A stretch of 53,834 bases of DNA, taken from contig JAJEBU010000107.1 in the NCBI GenBank assembly GCA_022822375.1, positions 1 through 53,834 on the forward strand, in the 5' to 3' direction. The notes beneath the pieces were generated by a model. That model made no database searches. It worked only from the letters and a program-made list of their open reading frames with translations, and was not told the origin of the DNA. The DNA is from Dehalococcoidia bacterium (lineage in GTDB: Bacteria; Chloroflexota; Dehalococcoidia; Bin125). Positions 24,732 through 34,557 of this stretch are shown here, piece after piece; positions within the stretch are counted from its first letter, which is position 1, and the number at the start of each line of letters is the position of its first letter. Position numbers and translations under genes: made by a program.

Positions 24732-27700
24732 CGGGCAACACCGGGAGCGTCGCCATTTCGGCGAGCCGCTGTCTGACGACTTCGATGCGATTGGCGAGGT
24801 CAGGCACTGCCACGGCAGCGTCGGGTTCGAGGAAGCAGAGCACGGCGCGATCGACGCGTCTGTTGAGGGACTGTTCGAGGATCAGCGCGTAGGCCGCTGC
24901 CTGGTCGCGGTACCGCACCACGGCGTCATCGACCGCTGAGCCAGCCTGCAATGAGTCGGTCTTGTAGTCGACCACGACCAATCCGCCGTCCGGCGTTTCG
25001 AAGACCAGGTCGATGAAGCCGTCCAGCAGGACGCCGTCGAAATCGGCGGAGGCGTAGATCTCGCGCCAGTAGCGCGGAGCGGCAACAGCTTCACGCACGA
25101 TGTCGCTGGCAACGGCGCGCCGCACGAGCCGCTCAACGGCCGTTGCGGCGCGTCCGCTCATCCCCTCACTCGCCGCTTGTGCTCGCGAGGCGTCGCGGAT
25201 TTGGTCGTCGTCGGGCTGCTCGATATCGATCACTTGCAGCACCGCGTGCACGGCGCGGCCGATGCTGGTGCCGGCGCGGCCGCGCCGCCAGGGCGGAAGT
25301 GATTCATCTGGTTCGAGGTTGGGCTGTTCGTGCGGCTCGGCGGTCGACCTCTGGCGCCGATTGATACTCGTCGCCGACTCATGCGGCAGCGCTGCGAATC
25401 GCTGGACGGCGGCAGTGCGCTCGTCGAACCACTCCTGTCGCCGCTGGATCTCATCGGCCGCCGGCAGCGGCGGTTCGGGCAACGGCGGCGCGGCCGGCAG
25501 CGGCGGCGACGGCAGCTCCTCGGGCGTGAGCCGGCGGCAGGGCGGATCGGAGAGGCTGGAGAGAACCGCGTCAATCTTGGCGGCATCAGTCCGGCCTTCG
25601 GCTTTCGTCGCCTTGCGGTAGAGGCTGACGATGAGATGGTCGCGCGCACGGGTTGCACCGACGTAGTTGCGCCGCACGTACTCCTGGACCTGCATCTCCT
25701 GCTCACGCTCCCACGACGCCTCGAAGCCAGGCGTGGCCAGTCCCGAACGCAGTTGCACCTCGACGCGGCCGTCTGCCATCCAGAGCAACGGCGGAGGCGT
25801 ATCGCGCGGGGGCGAGTTGAGGCCGGCGAACACGACGATCGGGAACTCCAGCCCCTTCGCCGCGTGGATCGTCATGATCCGCACGGCGTCGTGGTCTGCC
25901 TCGGGGACAATCGACTCGATCACGCGGGTGTCGGCCTCCGCCTGAAACTGGGCCCAGGCGAGGAATTCGCTCAGCGTCGAACCGCCTGCGTCGCAAAAGG
26001 CGCGGGCCTGGTCGTGCAGGAACCGGTAGCGGGCCCAGTGCTCGCGCGGCTGGCGATCCAGCACCGACAACTCAAGCAAGCGCCGCTCACGGATGATCAG
26101 GCCGACCAGCGCGCTGACCGATCGTTCCCAGCGTCGCTCACCGACACCGCGCAACCATCGCATCGAGTCGGCAACGGGATGGTCTGCGTCGATCTGGTCG
26201 GGCCGAGGCATGCGGTAGTCCCAACGACCGCCGGCGGCGCGCCATTGGTAGAGGTCGTCGTCGGCGCAGGCGAAGGCAGACGAATGCAGCGCCGCGACGA
26301 GCGATACCTGATCGGTCGGGTCGTCAATCGCGCGCAGCAGATTGAGCAGGTCGCGCACCTCGCGCGACCCATAGACGAGCGAGCGGCTTTCCAATCGGTA
26401 GGGGATGTTGCGGCGCTCGAGCGCCGGCAACAGATGTCTGAGTCCGGTGCGTGTGGGAACGAGCACCGCGGTATCGGCGAATCGCGCAGGACGCTGCTGG
26501 CCCAGCACTTTATCGAAGATCTCCCAGCCCGAGTGCGTGATGTCCGCGATCAGCCGCGAGAGCGCGTCGGCCTCGCGGTTGCGGATCGGACCAATCGGCC
26601 CGGGGTAGTCGTCGCCGATGACCGTGACGGCGAAGGTCTGATCGTCGAGTGGCTCGCGGTGCGGCTGCAAGCTGTCCCATTCGGCCTGGTCGGCTCCGCC
26701 ACCTTCCATCATCGGCGCGAAGATCGCGTTGACGAAGTCGGTCACGCCGGGCGTGGAGCGGAAGTTCTGTGACAACCGCGTCAGTCCTGGTGACTGCGCG
26801 TGTTTGACCGAGTTGAACTGCTGGATGTCGGCGCGGCGGAACCGGTAGATGGACTGTTTGGGATCGCCGACGAAGAAGGCGCGGCCCGGCTTGCCCTGCG
26901 TGATGCCATCGATGATCTGCGTCTGCAGCGGGTCGTTGTCCTGGAACTCGTCAATCAACAGCCGCTTGAAGCGCTGGTGCAGCGACAAGGCGACGGACTC
27001 ATCATGGCTGACCAACTGGCTCGCGCGGACGAGCAAGTCGTGGAAGCTGAGCATCCCGTAGCGGCGCCGCTCGTCGGCATAGTCAAGCACAAACTGGCGC
27101 AACGCATTGAAGACGGGCGCCAGTGAACTCTGCACGATCTGTGAGCGCAACACATTGCGATCGGAGTCGAGTCGCGTGATCGTTTCGCGCAGGTGCTCCA
27201 GCAGCCCCACGTCCCAGTTCGATTTGCGTCCGGTGCGACTGGCCTTGAACGAGGGTTTGTCCAGGGCCAGCAAGCGCATGAGCGCGCCGGGCTCGGCTCG
27301 ATGCTGCTTCAGTTCCTCCAGGTAGGGGCGCAGCTCCTCCAACTTCAGGTACATCTTGTCGCTGGGGTCGGCACAGTCGCTGGCTGCAATGACGACCCGC
27401 TCGAGCGTGTTGATGAATGGGTCTGGGTCGTAGTCGATCTCCTCCAGCACGGCCGATTTGGAGGCGGTGCGATCCCAGTCCTCATGCAGCTGACGGGCGA
27501 CCGCTTCGAGGTGAGCCAACTCGACGCCGGCGTCGAAGAGGGCGAGCAGCGGTTCGGCGAGCGCCTCATTCTCGAGGATGTCGTCGAGCGCGCGTTGCCA
27601 GCGTTCGCTGAACGCGAGGTGGTCCTGCGAGTCATCCATGACCTCGAACCCGGGCGGCAGGCCCGCCTGGATCAGATGCTGGCGCAGGATGCGTCCGGCG

Positions 27701-28029
27701 AAGGAGTGCAGCGTTTCGATGGCCGTCTGGTCGAGCTGGACCGCGGCGTCGCTGAAGAACTGCTGACGCTGCGGGTCAGTTTCCTTCTCGCGTCGACGGT
27801 CGAGTTCTTCCAGCACGCGGTCGTAGAGCTCGGCAGCGGCGCGGACGGTGAAGGTGATGGCGGCGATCTCGTTGGCCTGCACCTCGCCGGAGGCGATCAA
27901 GTTGGCAATCCGCTGAACCAGTTCGTGCGTCTTGCCGGTGCCGGCGCCGGCCTCGACGAAGAGCGTCTCGTCCAGGCGCTGCTCGATCCGATCGCGTTCT
28001 TGTTGGTCAGCCAGGGAGCGAGTGCTCAT
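24721..28029 (-). CDS. addA: AddA-like UvrD/RecB-type helicase-nuclease
   Basis: A 1102-residue protein. The N-terminal SF1 helicase has Walker A EAGAGTGKT (26-34), a LIDEFQDNDPLQ Walker B with GDPKQSIYRFRRAD, and QNFRST, with further motifs (MTIHAAKGLEFPIVVFAG; YVGATRARDHL) near the C-terminal third. The end has a PD-(D/E)XK nuclease (GFIDLVFETPDGGLVVVDYKTDS). This is the AddA half of the AddAB double-strand-break resection enzyme. The ATG overlaps the addB stop in ATGA, so the two are coupled. Confidence 0.88.
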   Translation of the reverse strand: MSTRSLADQQERDRIEQRLDETLFVEAGAGTGKTHELVQRIANLIASGEVQANEIAAITFTVRAAAELYDRVLEELDRRREKETDPQRQQFFSDAAVQLDQTAIETLHSFAGRILRQHLIQAGLPPGFEVMDDSQDHLAFSERWQRALDDILENEALAEPLLALFDAGVELAHLEAVARQLHEDWDRTASKSAVLEEIDYDPDPFINTLERVVIAASDCADPSDKMYLKLEELRPYLEELKQHRAEPGALMRLLALDKPSFKASRTGRKSNWDVGLLEHLRETITRLDSDRNVLRSQIVQSSLAPVFNALRQFVLDYADERRRYGMLSFHDLLVRASQLVSHDESVALSLHQRFKRLLIDEFQDNDPLQTQIIDGITQGKPGRAFFVGDPKQSIYRFRRADIQQFNSVKHAQSPGLTRLSQNFRSTPGVTDFVNAIFAPMMEGGGADQAEWDSLQPHREPLDDQTFAVTVIGDDYPGPIGPIRNREADALSRLIADITHSGWEIFDKVLGQQRPARFADTAVLVPTRTGLRHLLPALERRNIPYRLESRSLVYGSREVRDLLNLLRAIDDPTDQVSLVAALHSSAFACADDDLYQWRAAGGRWDYRMPRPDQIDADHPVADSMRWLRGVGERRWERSVSALVGLIIRERRLLELSVLDRQPREHWARYRFLHDQARAFCDAGGSTLSEFLAWAQFQAEADTRVIESIVPEADHDAVRIMTIHAAKGLEFPIVVFAGLNSPPRDTPPPLLWMADGRVEVQLRSGLATPGFEASWEREQEMQVQEYVRRNYVGATRARDHLIVSLYRKATKAEGRTDAAKIDAVLSSLSDPPCRRLTPEELPSPPLPAAPPLPEPPLPAADEIQRRQEWFDERTAAVQRFAALPHESATSINRRQRSTAEPHEQPNLEPDESLPPWRRGRAGTSIGRAVHAVLQVIDIEQPDDDQIRDASRAQAASEGMSGRAATAVERLVRRAVASDIVREAVAAPRYWREIYASADFDGVLLDGFIDLVFETPDGGLVVVDYKTDSLQAGSAVDDAVVRYRDQAAAYALILEQSLNRRVDRAVLCFLEPDAAVAVPDLANRIEVVRQRLAEMATLPVLPVSR

Positions 28030-31000
28030 GACTCATCGTCCTCTTCCGGCTCGGCCAGATCGACATACGCGGCGAGGCGCGGATCGTTGCGGAGCTGCTC
28101 CCAATGCTCACGACGATCGGCGGGGCAGATGGCGCTGAAGCTGCAGAAGTCGCAATGCCGACCAGGCGAGTTGCGGCTCACAGCGCCGGGATTGGCGGGA
28201 AAGCGCCCCGAGCGAATGCCATCGGCGATCAGATTGAGCACCTCATCGAAGCGGGCGCGGTTCTGCGCGTCCCAGCTGACCTCGCTGAACGTGAAGTCGC
28301 CGCGCGTGGTGATGTACCAATAGGCCGACGTGACCACGTCCTGGTCGCCCAAGCCGAACAGCTGGCGGACCGCGTGCGCATAGACGGGCAACTGTAGATA
28401 TTGGCCCCGCACCACCACGTCCTTGTTCAGTTCGCTCGGTCGGGGGTAGACGCCGCCCGTCTTGTAGTCGATCACCATGGTGGGAATGTTGGCCAGAGCT
28501 CCCACCACGCGCGACGGCGGTCGGTCGATGCGATCGATGATGCCGCGCAGCGGCAGGGTCGTCCCGTCCGGCAGTGGATATTCGACATCGCCCTGTGAAT
28601 CGGGCAGGCGTCCGAAGGCCAGCTCGCTGGCCTGCTGCGTGAGACCGCGCTGCAGTCGGTGGAGGTCATCTCGCTTCAACAGTGTCTGGAGATCGTCGAG
28701 GATGCGTCGACGGTCGCGGCGCCAGAGCAGCTGTCGGCCGGTGATGCCGGCCTCGCGCGCGGCGTCGAGCTGTTGCTCGGCGATGGCGAGCAGTCGGTCG
28801 AGGTCCTTCTGTGTCCAGGCTCGATCGGGATCTGGTTGCTGGGGCGTTTGCTGATGGAAGGCATCCATGATGTCGTGGATCAGCGAACCCTTGTCCAGCG
28901 CGGAGATTTGCAGATCGTCGCTGATCTCATCTCGCTCCTCGATGCGCAGCACACGGCCGAGGAAATAGCGGTATGGACAGGCGGCCCAGTCCTGCAGCGC
29001 TCCGGCCGAATGCGGACGACTCAACAGCAGACGCCCAATGTCTTCCGCTCCGCTGGCGCCGATCCAGCCGTCCCAGCGGGTCATCCGTTCGGAGCGCCGC
29101 GCGTCGTTCCGTTCGATGCCTCGACGGAACGACGCACTGAGCGCGGGCAGATAGTGCCGATCGATCTGGCGCCGCTGCCGGTGGACACTCTGCAGGTCGC
29201 GTTCCTGCAGGTCGGCCGGCATATCGGCGGCCAGGAGGGCGCGTTCGAACGACGGGATCGTCTCCAGGATCGCGGACGGCGCCTGGTCGATCTGGGAGGC
29301 ATAGACGCGCTTGCCGCCGTTCAACGCCGTCGCTGACTCCAACAGCCAGCGTCCGGGCAGATTGGCCTGCTGCGAGCGCGTGTCGGCGCGCGGATAGATG
29401 AGCACGCGCTGCTCACCCGCGTGCAGCGCGGCGAGATAGTGCTTGCGCTCGCGTCGTAAGCGGTCGGCGCTGGAGGGCAAGGCTGCGAGATCTCGCAGCC
29501 GATCGGAGATGAGCGGGTCTTCCTGGCCGATCATGGGCAGCTGCTTCTCGGCCGATCCGACGATGTAGACGCGCTTCCAGCGCTGGCCGACGGCGCGCGA
29601 CAGCGATCCAACGTAGACGCCGTCACCGCCACGCCCATGGTGGCCGCTGTCCCGCTCGAGCGAGCGTCGCAGCGCGGCGGCAACGCGGCGCGGGTCGGCC
29701 TCGTTGAGCTCGTCGAGCGCCGCCAAGTCCGAGAGCAGTTGCTGGACGTCGTCCCAGCGTGCCAGCTCGACGTCTCCGCCCTGGTGGGGAGCAGCGGAGG
29801 GAGCCTGGGTGTGGGCGGCGAGCGCGCTGCGCCCGCCGAGCAAGCGATCGAGGCCGGCCCGCGCACGATCGGCGTAGTCCGACCAGGCGGCCACGGCGGG
29901 CGTTTGCCGCGAGAAGTCATCCAACTCAGATACGAAGTCGGCGAGCGCGTCAATCTCGCGGAGCTCCGACTCGATCCAGGGCAACCGGCCGGGGCGACGC
30001 TCGATCGAGCTCTTCTGGGCGCGTTCGAGGTCGGACTGGAGCGTGGCTCGGTACCGCTTGAGTCGGAGGAGCCAGTCCGCAGTCCCGCGCTGCAGGTTGG
30101 CGCGCCGGGCGAGCTGGTTCCAGCGAGCGGTCGGAGCCACCCTGCCATTGGCGTCGAGGATCGGCGCAGCCGACAGCCAGGGCGCGACGTGGCTGGACCA
30201 GTCGATGTCGACCCGCTGCGGAGTGGCTTGCGGAGTTGCATGCGGCGTGGCATGTGGGGCGGCGGTCATCAGCGCGGCCAGACCGTCCAGGATGCGCCCG
30301 GCCATGGATTGGCGCAGGGTCGTCGTTTGCTCACCGTTCCAGGGCAGGCCTGCAGCGTCGAGCTGCTCAGCGCAGTTTCGAGCGTACGGCTCGGAGTGGC
30401 GGAACAGGATGGCGCACTCGTGCAGCGGCGTCGGGTCGTCGGCGACGAGCGCGGCTGCGATCTCGCGCACGGCGCTGCGCACTTCTTCCTCAGCATCGGG
30501 CGCCTGGACGATCCGCTGGGCTGTGGGCGCATCGATCACCGCCTCGGCCGACGACGGCTCTGGATCGAGCCCCCAGGCGGCCAGGTTGTGCGCATCGACC
30601 AGCTCCAGGTCACCCGTCAGGCCCAGGATCACCTCGACGTGCGCGATGGACGCCAGCTCATCCAGGAAGCGGCGTTGCTGCTGCTGCAAGTCGTCCGGCA
30701 GGTAGACGATCACCGCGCCGATGTCGCGGAGCACCGCCGGTTTGTCGGCGAGCGCTTCGGTTGCGGCGGTGGCGAGGTCGCGACGCGTGAAAAAGTCACG
30801 CGTGCTGTGTCGGTACTGGTCGTACAGGTGGAGCAGATCGGCGGGCAGGCCGGGCTGCGAACGCAGCTGGTCGAGGTCCTGTGGCTCGCAGCGGTCGAAC
30901 TCGCTGAAGCGCTCTTCCAGCGTGCGCAGCAGCGCACCCTCGACTGGTACGTCGCCGAAGATGCGATCGGAGGACTCGGCCACGGCGCGGATCACTTCGG

Positions 31001-31286
31001 CCCGGTAGGGGTCGGGCAGCGGACGCCGGCCGTCGCGAGTCAGCGTTGATGATCCGACGAGGTCGAGGACGGCGTTGAGCGGCTTGACCAGGACGTTGAC
31101 GACACCGCCGAAGCGTCGGCCGAGCAGTCTGCGGATGTGGTAACCGGCGCCCATGTCGGGGATGACGATGGTCAGCGGCGCGAGCGGATCGTGTTCACCG
31201 CTCACGGTCTTGGCGCGTCGGACGGCGGTGATCAGAGCATCTTCCGCTGCTTGTCCGAAGGCGTGGGCAGAGACTGAGAGCGCCAT
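28026..31286 (-). CDS. addB: AddB-like exonuclease/helicase-like subunit with Fe-S nuclease domain
   Basis: A 1086-residue protein. The N-terminal half is a degenerate helicase (PLTIVIPDMGAGYHIRRLLGRR, QQRRFLDELASI). The C-terminal nuclease has GIIDRIDRPP and MVIDYKTGG, and the iron-sulfur staple is formed by the Cys in DWAACPYRYFLGRVL plus HCDFCSFSAICP. This is the AddB arrangement. A short run of HATP/QATP units (about 350-362) looks like a recent codon duplication. It is the first gene of the pair and addA follows with a four-base overlap. The start ATG lacks a strong ribosome site. Confidence 0.82.
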   Translation of the reverse strand: MALSVSAHAFGQAAEDALITAVRRAKTVSGEHDPLAPLTIVIPDMGAGYHIRRLLGRRFGGVVNVLVKPLNAVLDLVGSSTLTRDGRRPLPDPYRAEVIRAVAESSDRIFGDVPVEGALLRTLEERFSEFDRCEPQDLDQLRSQPGLPADLLHLYDQYRHSTRDFFTRRDLATAATEALADKPAVLRDIGAVIVYLPDDLQQQQRRFLDELASIAHVEVILGLTGDLELVDAHNLAAWGLDPEPSSAEAVIDAPTAQRIVQAPDAEEEVRSAVREIAAALVADDPTPLHECAILFRHSEPYARNCAEQLDAAGLPWNGEQTTTLRQSMAGRILDGLAALMTAAPHATPHATPQATPQRVDIDWSSHVAPWLSAAPILDANGRVAPTARWNQLARRANLQRGTADWLLRLKRYRATLQSDLERAQKSSIERRPGRLPWIESELREIDALADFVSELDDFSRQTPAVAAWSDYADRARAGLDRLLGGRSALAAHTQAPSAAPHQGGDVELARWDDVQQLLSDLAALDELNEADPRRVAAALRRSLERDSGHHGRGGDGVYVGSLSRAVGQRWKRVYIVGSAEKQLPMIGQEDPLISDRLRDLAALPSSADRLRRERKHYLAALHAGEQRVLIYPRADTRSQQANLPGRWLLESATALNGGKRVYASQIDQAPSAILETIPSFERALLAADMPADLQERDLQSVHRQRRQIDRHYLPALSASFRRGIERNDARRSERMTRWDGWIGASGAEDIGRLLLSRPHSAGALQDWAACPYRYFLGRVLRIEERDEISDDLQISALDKGSLIHDIMDAFHQQTPQQPDPDRAWTQKDLDRLLAIAEQQLDAAREAGITGRQLLWRRDRRRILDDLQTLLKRDDLHRLQRGLTQQASELAFGRLPDSQGDVEYPLPDGTTLPLRGIIDRIDRPPSRVVGALANIPTMVIDYKTGGVYPRPSELNKDVVVRGQYLQLPVYAHAVRQLFGLGDQDVVTSAYWYITTRGDFTFSEVSWDAQNRARFDEVLNLIADGIRSGRFPANPGAVSRNSPGRHCDFCSFSAICPADRREHWEQLRNDPRLAAYVDLAEPEEDDES

Positions 31287-31303
31287 ACCGTCAGCGTACC
31301 GAT

Positions 31304-31358
31304 TGGCGCTGTGGCGCTGTCTGTGGCGCTAGGCGCTTGAGCGCTGTGGCGCTAGGCG
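31304..31358. repeat. cluster of GTGGCGCT(AGGCG) repeats between dnaN and addB
   Basis: The 13-mer GTGGCGCTAGGCG occurs perfectly at 31323-31335 and 31346-31358, with more GGCGCTGT units before it. The last copy contains the dnaN stop codon. It looks like stepwise duplication and can also fold through its AGCGC/GGCGCT parts. Confidence 0.75.
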
Positions 31359-32500
31359 TCTTCCCACTGGACGAACATCGGCATCAGCACGTGGACATAG
31401 TTGTCGCGGCCGACGATGCGGAAGACGCCGGGATTGCTGGGACCGCTGGTCTCCATCGCCACTTCGGCGGAGGCGCCACCCTTCGCGACATCCAGCACCT
31501 CTTCGAGGTACTTGACGTTGTAGGCGATGCGGGAGTCGTCGCCCTCGATCACCGCGTCGACGCGTCCGCGGTGGTTGCCGAGTTCTTCGGCCCGGGCCGT
31601 CAGCGTGATATGCGGGTCCGATTCTTCGCCCTCGAAGACGAGACGGATGATGCCGCTCGACTCGCGCGCGAAGACGGCCGCAGATCGAACGCCGCCCTGC
31701 AGGGTGTCACCCGGCAGCACGGCGCGGGTGGCGTACTCCGAGGGAATCAGCTGCTCGTAGCTGGGATAGTTGCCCTGGATCAGCTGGGCGGTCATCTGCA
31801 CGGCGCGGACGTGGAAGCGCACGTAGCTGCGGTCGTCATGGATATACATTTCGACGGCGCTGTCGTCGTCCGAGAGCAGTCGCTCGAGCTCGCGAAGGGC
31901 CCGTGCCGGCACGGTCAGTTCGAGCTGTTCCTGCAGATCCGATGCGACGTTCATCTGGTAGACCGCGAGGCGGAACCCGTCGGCGGCGGCGAGCGTCATG
32001 CTGTCGCCGTCGAAGCGGAAATGGACGCCGGTCAGCACGGGCCGGCCGTCGTCGGTGGCGGCGGCGAAGACCACATGGCGCAGGGCTTCACGCAGCTCAC
32101 GCGCAACGATGCGGACCCATTCGCCCTCGCCCACGCCGGGAATGCTGGGGTAGGTATCGGGCGACATGCCATGGATGGATGACTCATTGGCGTCGGAGCT
32201 GTGGACCTGCGCGACGTAGGAGCTGGCGGCGACGTCGATGGACACTTCGGCGACGGACAGCGAGGAGACGAGGTCGTTGATGAAGCGGTGCGGGATGGTG
32301 ATCGCGCCTGGCTCGGCGACGACGGCGTCGATGCTGCAGATCATGGCGATCTCGGTGTCAGTCGCGGTCAGCCGGACGCCGTCGTTGTCGGCTTCGAGGT
32401 GGACGTGGCGAAGCTGCTCGAGCGAGTGTCGCGTGGCCACGGCCCGCGAGACGACGCCGAGTCCGTGGGCCAACGCCGGTTGGGAAGTCTGGATGCGCAT
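31352..32500 (-). CDS. dnaN: DNA polymerase III sliding clamp (beta subunit)
   Basis: A 382-residue clamp with the three repeated domains of DnaN. Family segments include LADGFRLAVYQMNV-type (AAADGFRLAVYQM), TVPARALRELERLL, IQGNYPSYEQLIP, and the C-terminal PMFVQWEDA, a variant of the usual PMR ending (MPMFVQ). The ATG giving MRIQTSQPALAHG is chosen because GGGAGAG lies seven bases upstream; an earlier ATG is without support. dnaN is not next to dnaA or recF here. Two DnaA-box-like sequences lie about 100 bases upstream, suggesting DnaA control. Confidence 0.9.
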   Translation of the reverse strand: MRIQTSQPALAHGLGVVSRAVATRHSLEQLRHVHLEADNDGVRLTATDTEIAMICSIDAVVAEPGAITIPHRFINDLVSSLSVAEVSIDVAASSYVAQVHSSDANESSIHGMSPDTYPSIPGVGEGEWVRIVARELREALRHVVFAAATDDGRPVLTGVHFRFDGDSMTLAAADGFRLAVYQMNVASDLQEQLELTVPARALRELERLLSDDDSAVEMYIHDDRSYVRFHVRAVQMTAQLIQGNYPSYEQLIPSEYATRAVLPGDTLQGGVRSAAVFARESSGIIRLVFEGEESDPHITLTARAEELGNHRGRVDAVIEGDDSRIAYNVKYLEEVLDVAKGGASAEVAMETSGPSNPGVFRIVGRDNYVHVLMPMFVQWEDA

Positions 32501-32602
32501 CACGGTCTCTCCCAGTCGGTGGTTCCAGGAAATGATCACTCACCTGATCGATATCAAGAGTTTATCGCATCTGGCGAGATACCCCGTCGATCAGAATCAC
32601 GA

Positions 32603-32622
32603 TGTGGACAACGTGTGGATGA
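32603..32622 (-). promoter_or_regulatory. pair of DnaA-box-like sites upstream of dnaN
   Basis: On the minus strand, TCATCCACA (32614-32622) and TTGTCCACA (32603-32611) are two bases apart in the same direction. TTGTCCACA is the form favoured in GC-rich bacteria and TCATCCACA has one mismatch to TTATCCACA. Four GATC sites lie within about 90 bases. A TAAACT (-10 candidate) follows towards dnaN. Confidence 0.5.
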
Positions 32623-32649
32623 TCGCGCGGCTGTGGTCGGCAGTCAGAC

Positions 32650-33498
32650 TCAGTGCGGCGCGTTGGCGGGCAGGGCGGACAGGATTCCACGCAGATCAGG
32701 ACCGCTCCAGGTCGGCGCCGAGCGCATCTGCTTCTCCCGATCGGGGTCGGGATACCGAGACACCCAGTAGACGGGCAGACCGGCGTTGTTTGCGCCCGTC
32801 ACGTCGGCCCACGGACTGTCGCCGACGTAGAGCACCTCTGCAGGGTCAAGCTTGAGCTCGTCGCAGAGCTGGTCGTAGAACGGCTTGCGCGGCTTGTACG
32901 ACTTGGCGCCCTCCGAGGACAAGACCAGTTCGACCTCGGCGCCCTCGCGGATGTTGGCCCGTTCGAGCGCGTGGGCGAGGTGATCATCGTCGGCGTTGCT
33001 GCCGATCGCGAGTCGGTAGCCGCGCCGACGCAGCTCGTCACAGACGGCAGAGACCTCTGGATACGCGGGCGCGACCGAGAGCAGGTCCCACAGATGCTGG
33101 AACGCGGCGGCAGCGGGGATGGTCGCGACGCTGTGCTGCTTGAACGCTTCGCTGAAGAACAACGGCCAGGTTTCGGAAAAGGGTCGGAAGATGGGTTCGG
33201 GGCCTTCCAGCGGCCGATCGACACTGCGGCCTTCGCGCTTGGCCATCTCGCGCGAGGCGTCGAGCCAGGCGTCCCAGACCTGTTCACCAGTCACGTGGTC
33301 GACGCCGTGATCGTGGAGCAGATCCTGGATGTAGGCCGCGAACTGTCGCTCCTCGAGTTGGAGCAGGGTGCCGTAGCAATCAAACGCGACGGCGCGAACG
33401 GACTGCCGCGCCTGCTCCGCGCTGACGGTCGGCGGCGCGGGCGGTTCTGGCGTATCTGCCGGTGCGATCGTGTCGGCGTCGTTGCTCGACTCGCTCAT
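32650..33498 (-). CDS. HAD superfamily hydrolase
   Basis: A 282-residue protein. After a Pro/Ala-rich N-terminal tail of about 35 residues comes motif I FDCYGTLL (nucleophile Asp40), then IGSNADD (motif II Ser), a Lys in SYKPRKPFY and GDSPWADVTGANNAG (motif IV). The DxYGT form and the cap position resemble haloacid-dehalogenase/phosphatase members of subfamily I. It could dephosphorylate a small metabolite or dehalogenate; this cannot be decided. AAGGAG precedes the ATG. It is 33 bases downstream of hemB on the same strand and may be the last gene of that operon. Confidence 0.85.
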   Translation of the reverse strand: MSESSNDADTIAPADTPEPPAPPTVSAEQARQSVRAVAFDCYGTLLQLEERQFAAYIQDLLHDHGVDHVTGEQVWDAWLDASREMAKREGRSVDRPLEGPEPIFRPFSETWPLFFSEAFKQHSVATIPAAAAFQHLWDLLSVAPAYPEVSAVCDELRRRGYRLAIGSNADDDHLAHALERANIREGAEVELVLSSEGAKSYKPRKPFYDQLCDELKLDPAEVLYVGDSPWADVTGANNAGLPVYWVSRYPDPDREKQMRSAPTWSGPDLRGILSALPANAPH

Positions 33499-33531
33499 CG
33501 CGTCTCCTTCGCGTCTGAGGCCGTGGAATGC

Positions 33532-34557
33532 TCAGCCGGCCTGCCGGGCAAGCCAGCGTGCGGCGTCCTTGGCGTGATAGGTCAGGATCGTGTCAGCGCC
33601 CGCGCGACGAATACCGGTGAGGGTTTCCAGGACCACGCGCTCCTCGTCGATCCAACCGTTCGCAGCGGCGGCCTTCAGCATCGCGTACTCGCCGCTGACG
33701 TTGTAGGCGGCCAGCGGGGCGTCGAAGCGATCGCGCGCTTCGCGCACCAGATCCAGATAGGCGAGCGCCGGCTTGACCATGATCATGTCCGCGCCTTCGT
33801 CGAGGTCGCGGGCGATGGCGCGCATGGCCTCGCGGCCGTTGGGCGGGTCCATCTGGTAGCCGCGACGGTCGCCAAACTGCGGCGCCGAGTCAGCAGCGTC
33901 GCGGAACGGTCCGTAGAAGGCCGAGGCGAACTTGGCGGCATAGGAGAGCAGCGCGCGATCGGAGAAGCCGGCAGCGTCCAGCGTCTGTCGAATCACACCG
34001 ACGCGGCCGTCCATCATGTCCGACGGCGCGATGACATCTGCACCCGCCTCGGCCTGGCTCAGCGACGTCTGCGCGAGCAGTTCGACGGAAGCATCGTTGA
34101 TGATCGCGCCGTCGTCGTCCAGCACGCCGCAGTGGCCGTGATCGGTGTACTCGCAGAGGCACACGTCGGTCACGACCACCAGTTCGGGCTCCGCCTGTTT
34201 GAGGGCGTGCACGGCCTGCTGGACGACTCCGTCCGCGATCCAGGCGCCGGTGCCGATTGCGTCCTTTGACTCGGGCAGGCCGAAGAGGAGGATGGCGGGG
34301 ATGTCGAGCGAGCGGAGTTCAGCTGCTTCTTGCGCCAGTTGGTCGACCGAGAGTCGCGCCTGACCGGGCATGGACGGGATCGGCTCTCGGATACCGCGAC
34401 CGCTGGTCACAAAGACGGGGTAGATGAAGTCTGACGGCGACAGCTGCGTCTCGCGGACCATCCGTCTGAGGCCGGCGGATCGTCGCAGCCGCCGCATGCG
34501 GTGGGCACTGGGAATGCCCAGGTTGATCTCGGTGCGGGAGAGCGGCATGGAGGTCAT
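33532..34557 (-). CDS. hemB: delta-aminolevulinic acid dehydratase (porphobilinogen synthase)
   Basis: A 341-residue enzyme joining two 5-aminolevulinate molecules into porphobilinogen. The zinc cysteines Cys133, Cys135 and Cys143 are in [14 protein letters not shown]. Schiff-base lysines are Lys209 ([15 protein letters not shown]) and Lys262 ([10 protein letters not shown]). It is thus the Zn-dependent type. The ATG overlaps the stop of cobA-hemD by ATGA. It is the fourth gene of a tetrapyrrole operon read right to left. Confidence 0.93.
   Translation of the reverse strand: MTSMPLSRTEINLGIPSAHRMRRLRRSAGLRRMVRETQLSPSDFIYPVFVTSGRGIREPIPSMPGQARLSVDQLAQEAAELRSLDIPAILLFGLPESKDAIGTGAWIADGVVQQAVHALKQAEPELVVVTDVCLCEYTDHGHCGVLDDDGAIINDASVELLAQTSLSQAEAGADVIAPSDMMDGRVGVIRQTLDAAGFSDRALLSYAAKFASAFYGPFRDAADSAPQFGDRRGYQMDPPNGREAMRAIARDLDEGADMIMVKPALAYLDLVREARDRFDAPLAAYNVSGEYAMLKAAAANGWIDEERVVLETLTGIRRAGADTILTYHAKDAARWLARQAG

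Noticed and set aside
29637-31049. Long open frame on the plus strand opposite addB
   Set aside because: Composition is that of an antisense shadow, and addB on the other strand carries the nuclease and Fe-S motifs.
31304-31358. CRISPR-like array
   Set aside because: Units are 8-13 bp without spacers of constant length and overlap a stop codon; no cas gene is present.
32540-32640. Chromosomal origin (oriC)
   Set aside because: Only two DnaA-box-like sites are seen, with no AT-rich unwinding element and no dnaA gene; kept as a regulatory site only.
32653-34269. Long open frame on the plus strand opposite the HAD and hemB genes
   Set aside because: It spans two well-supported genes and their gap on the other strand and gives a low-complexity product.
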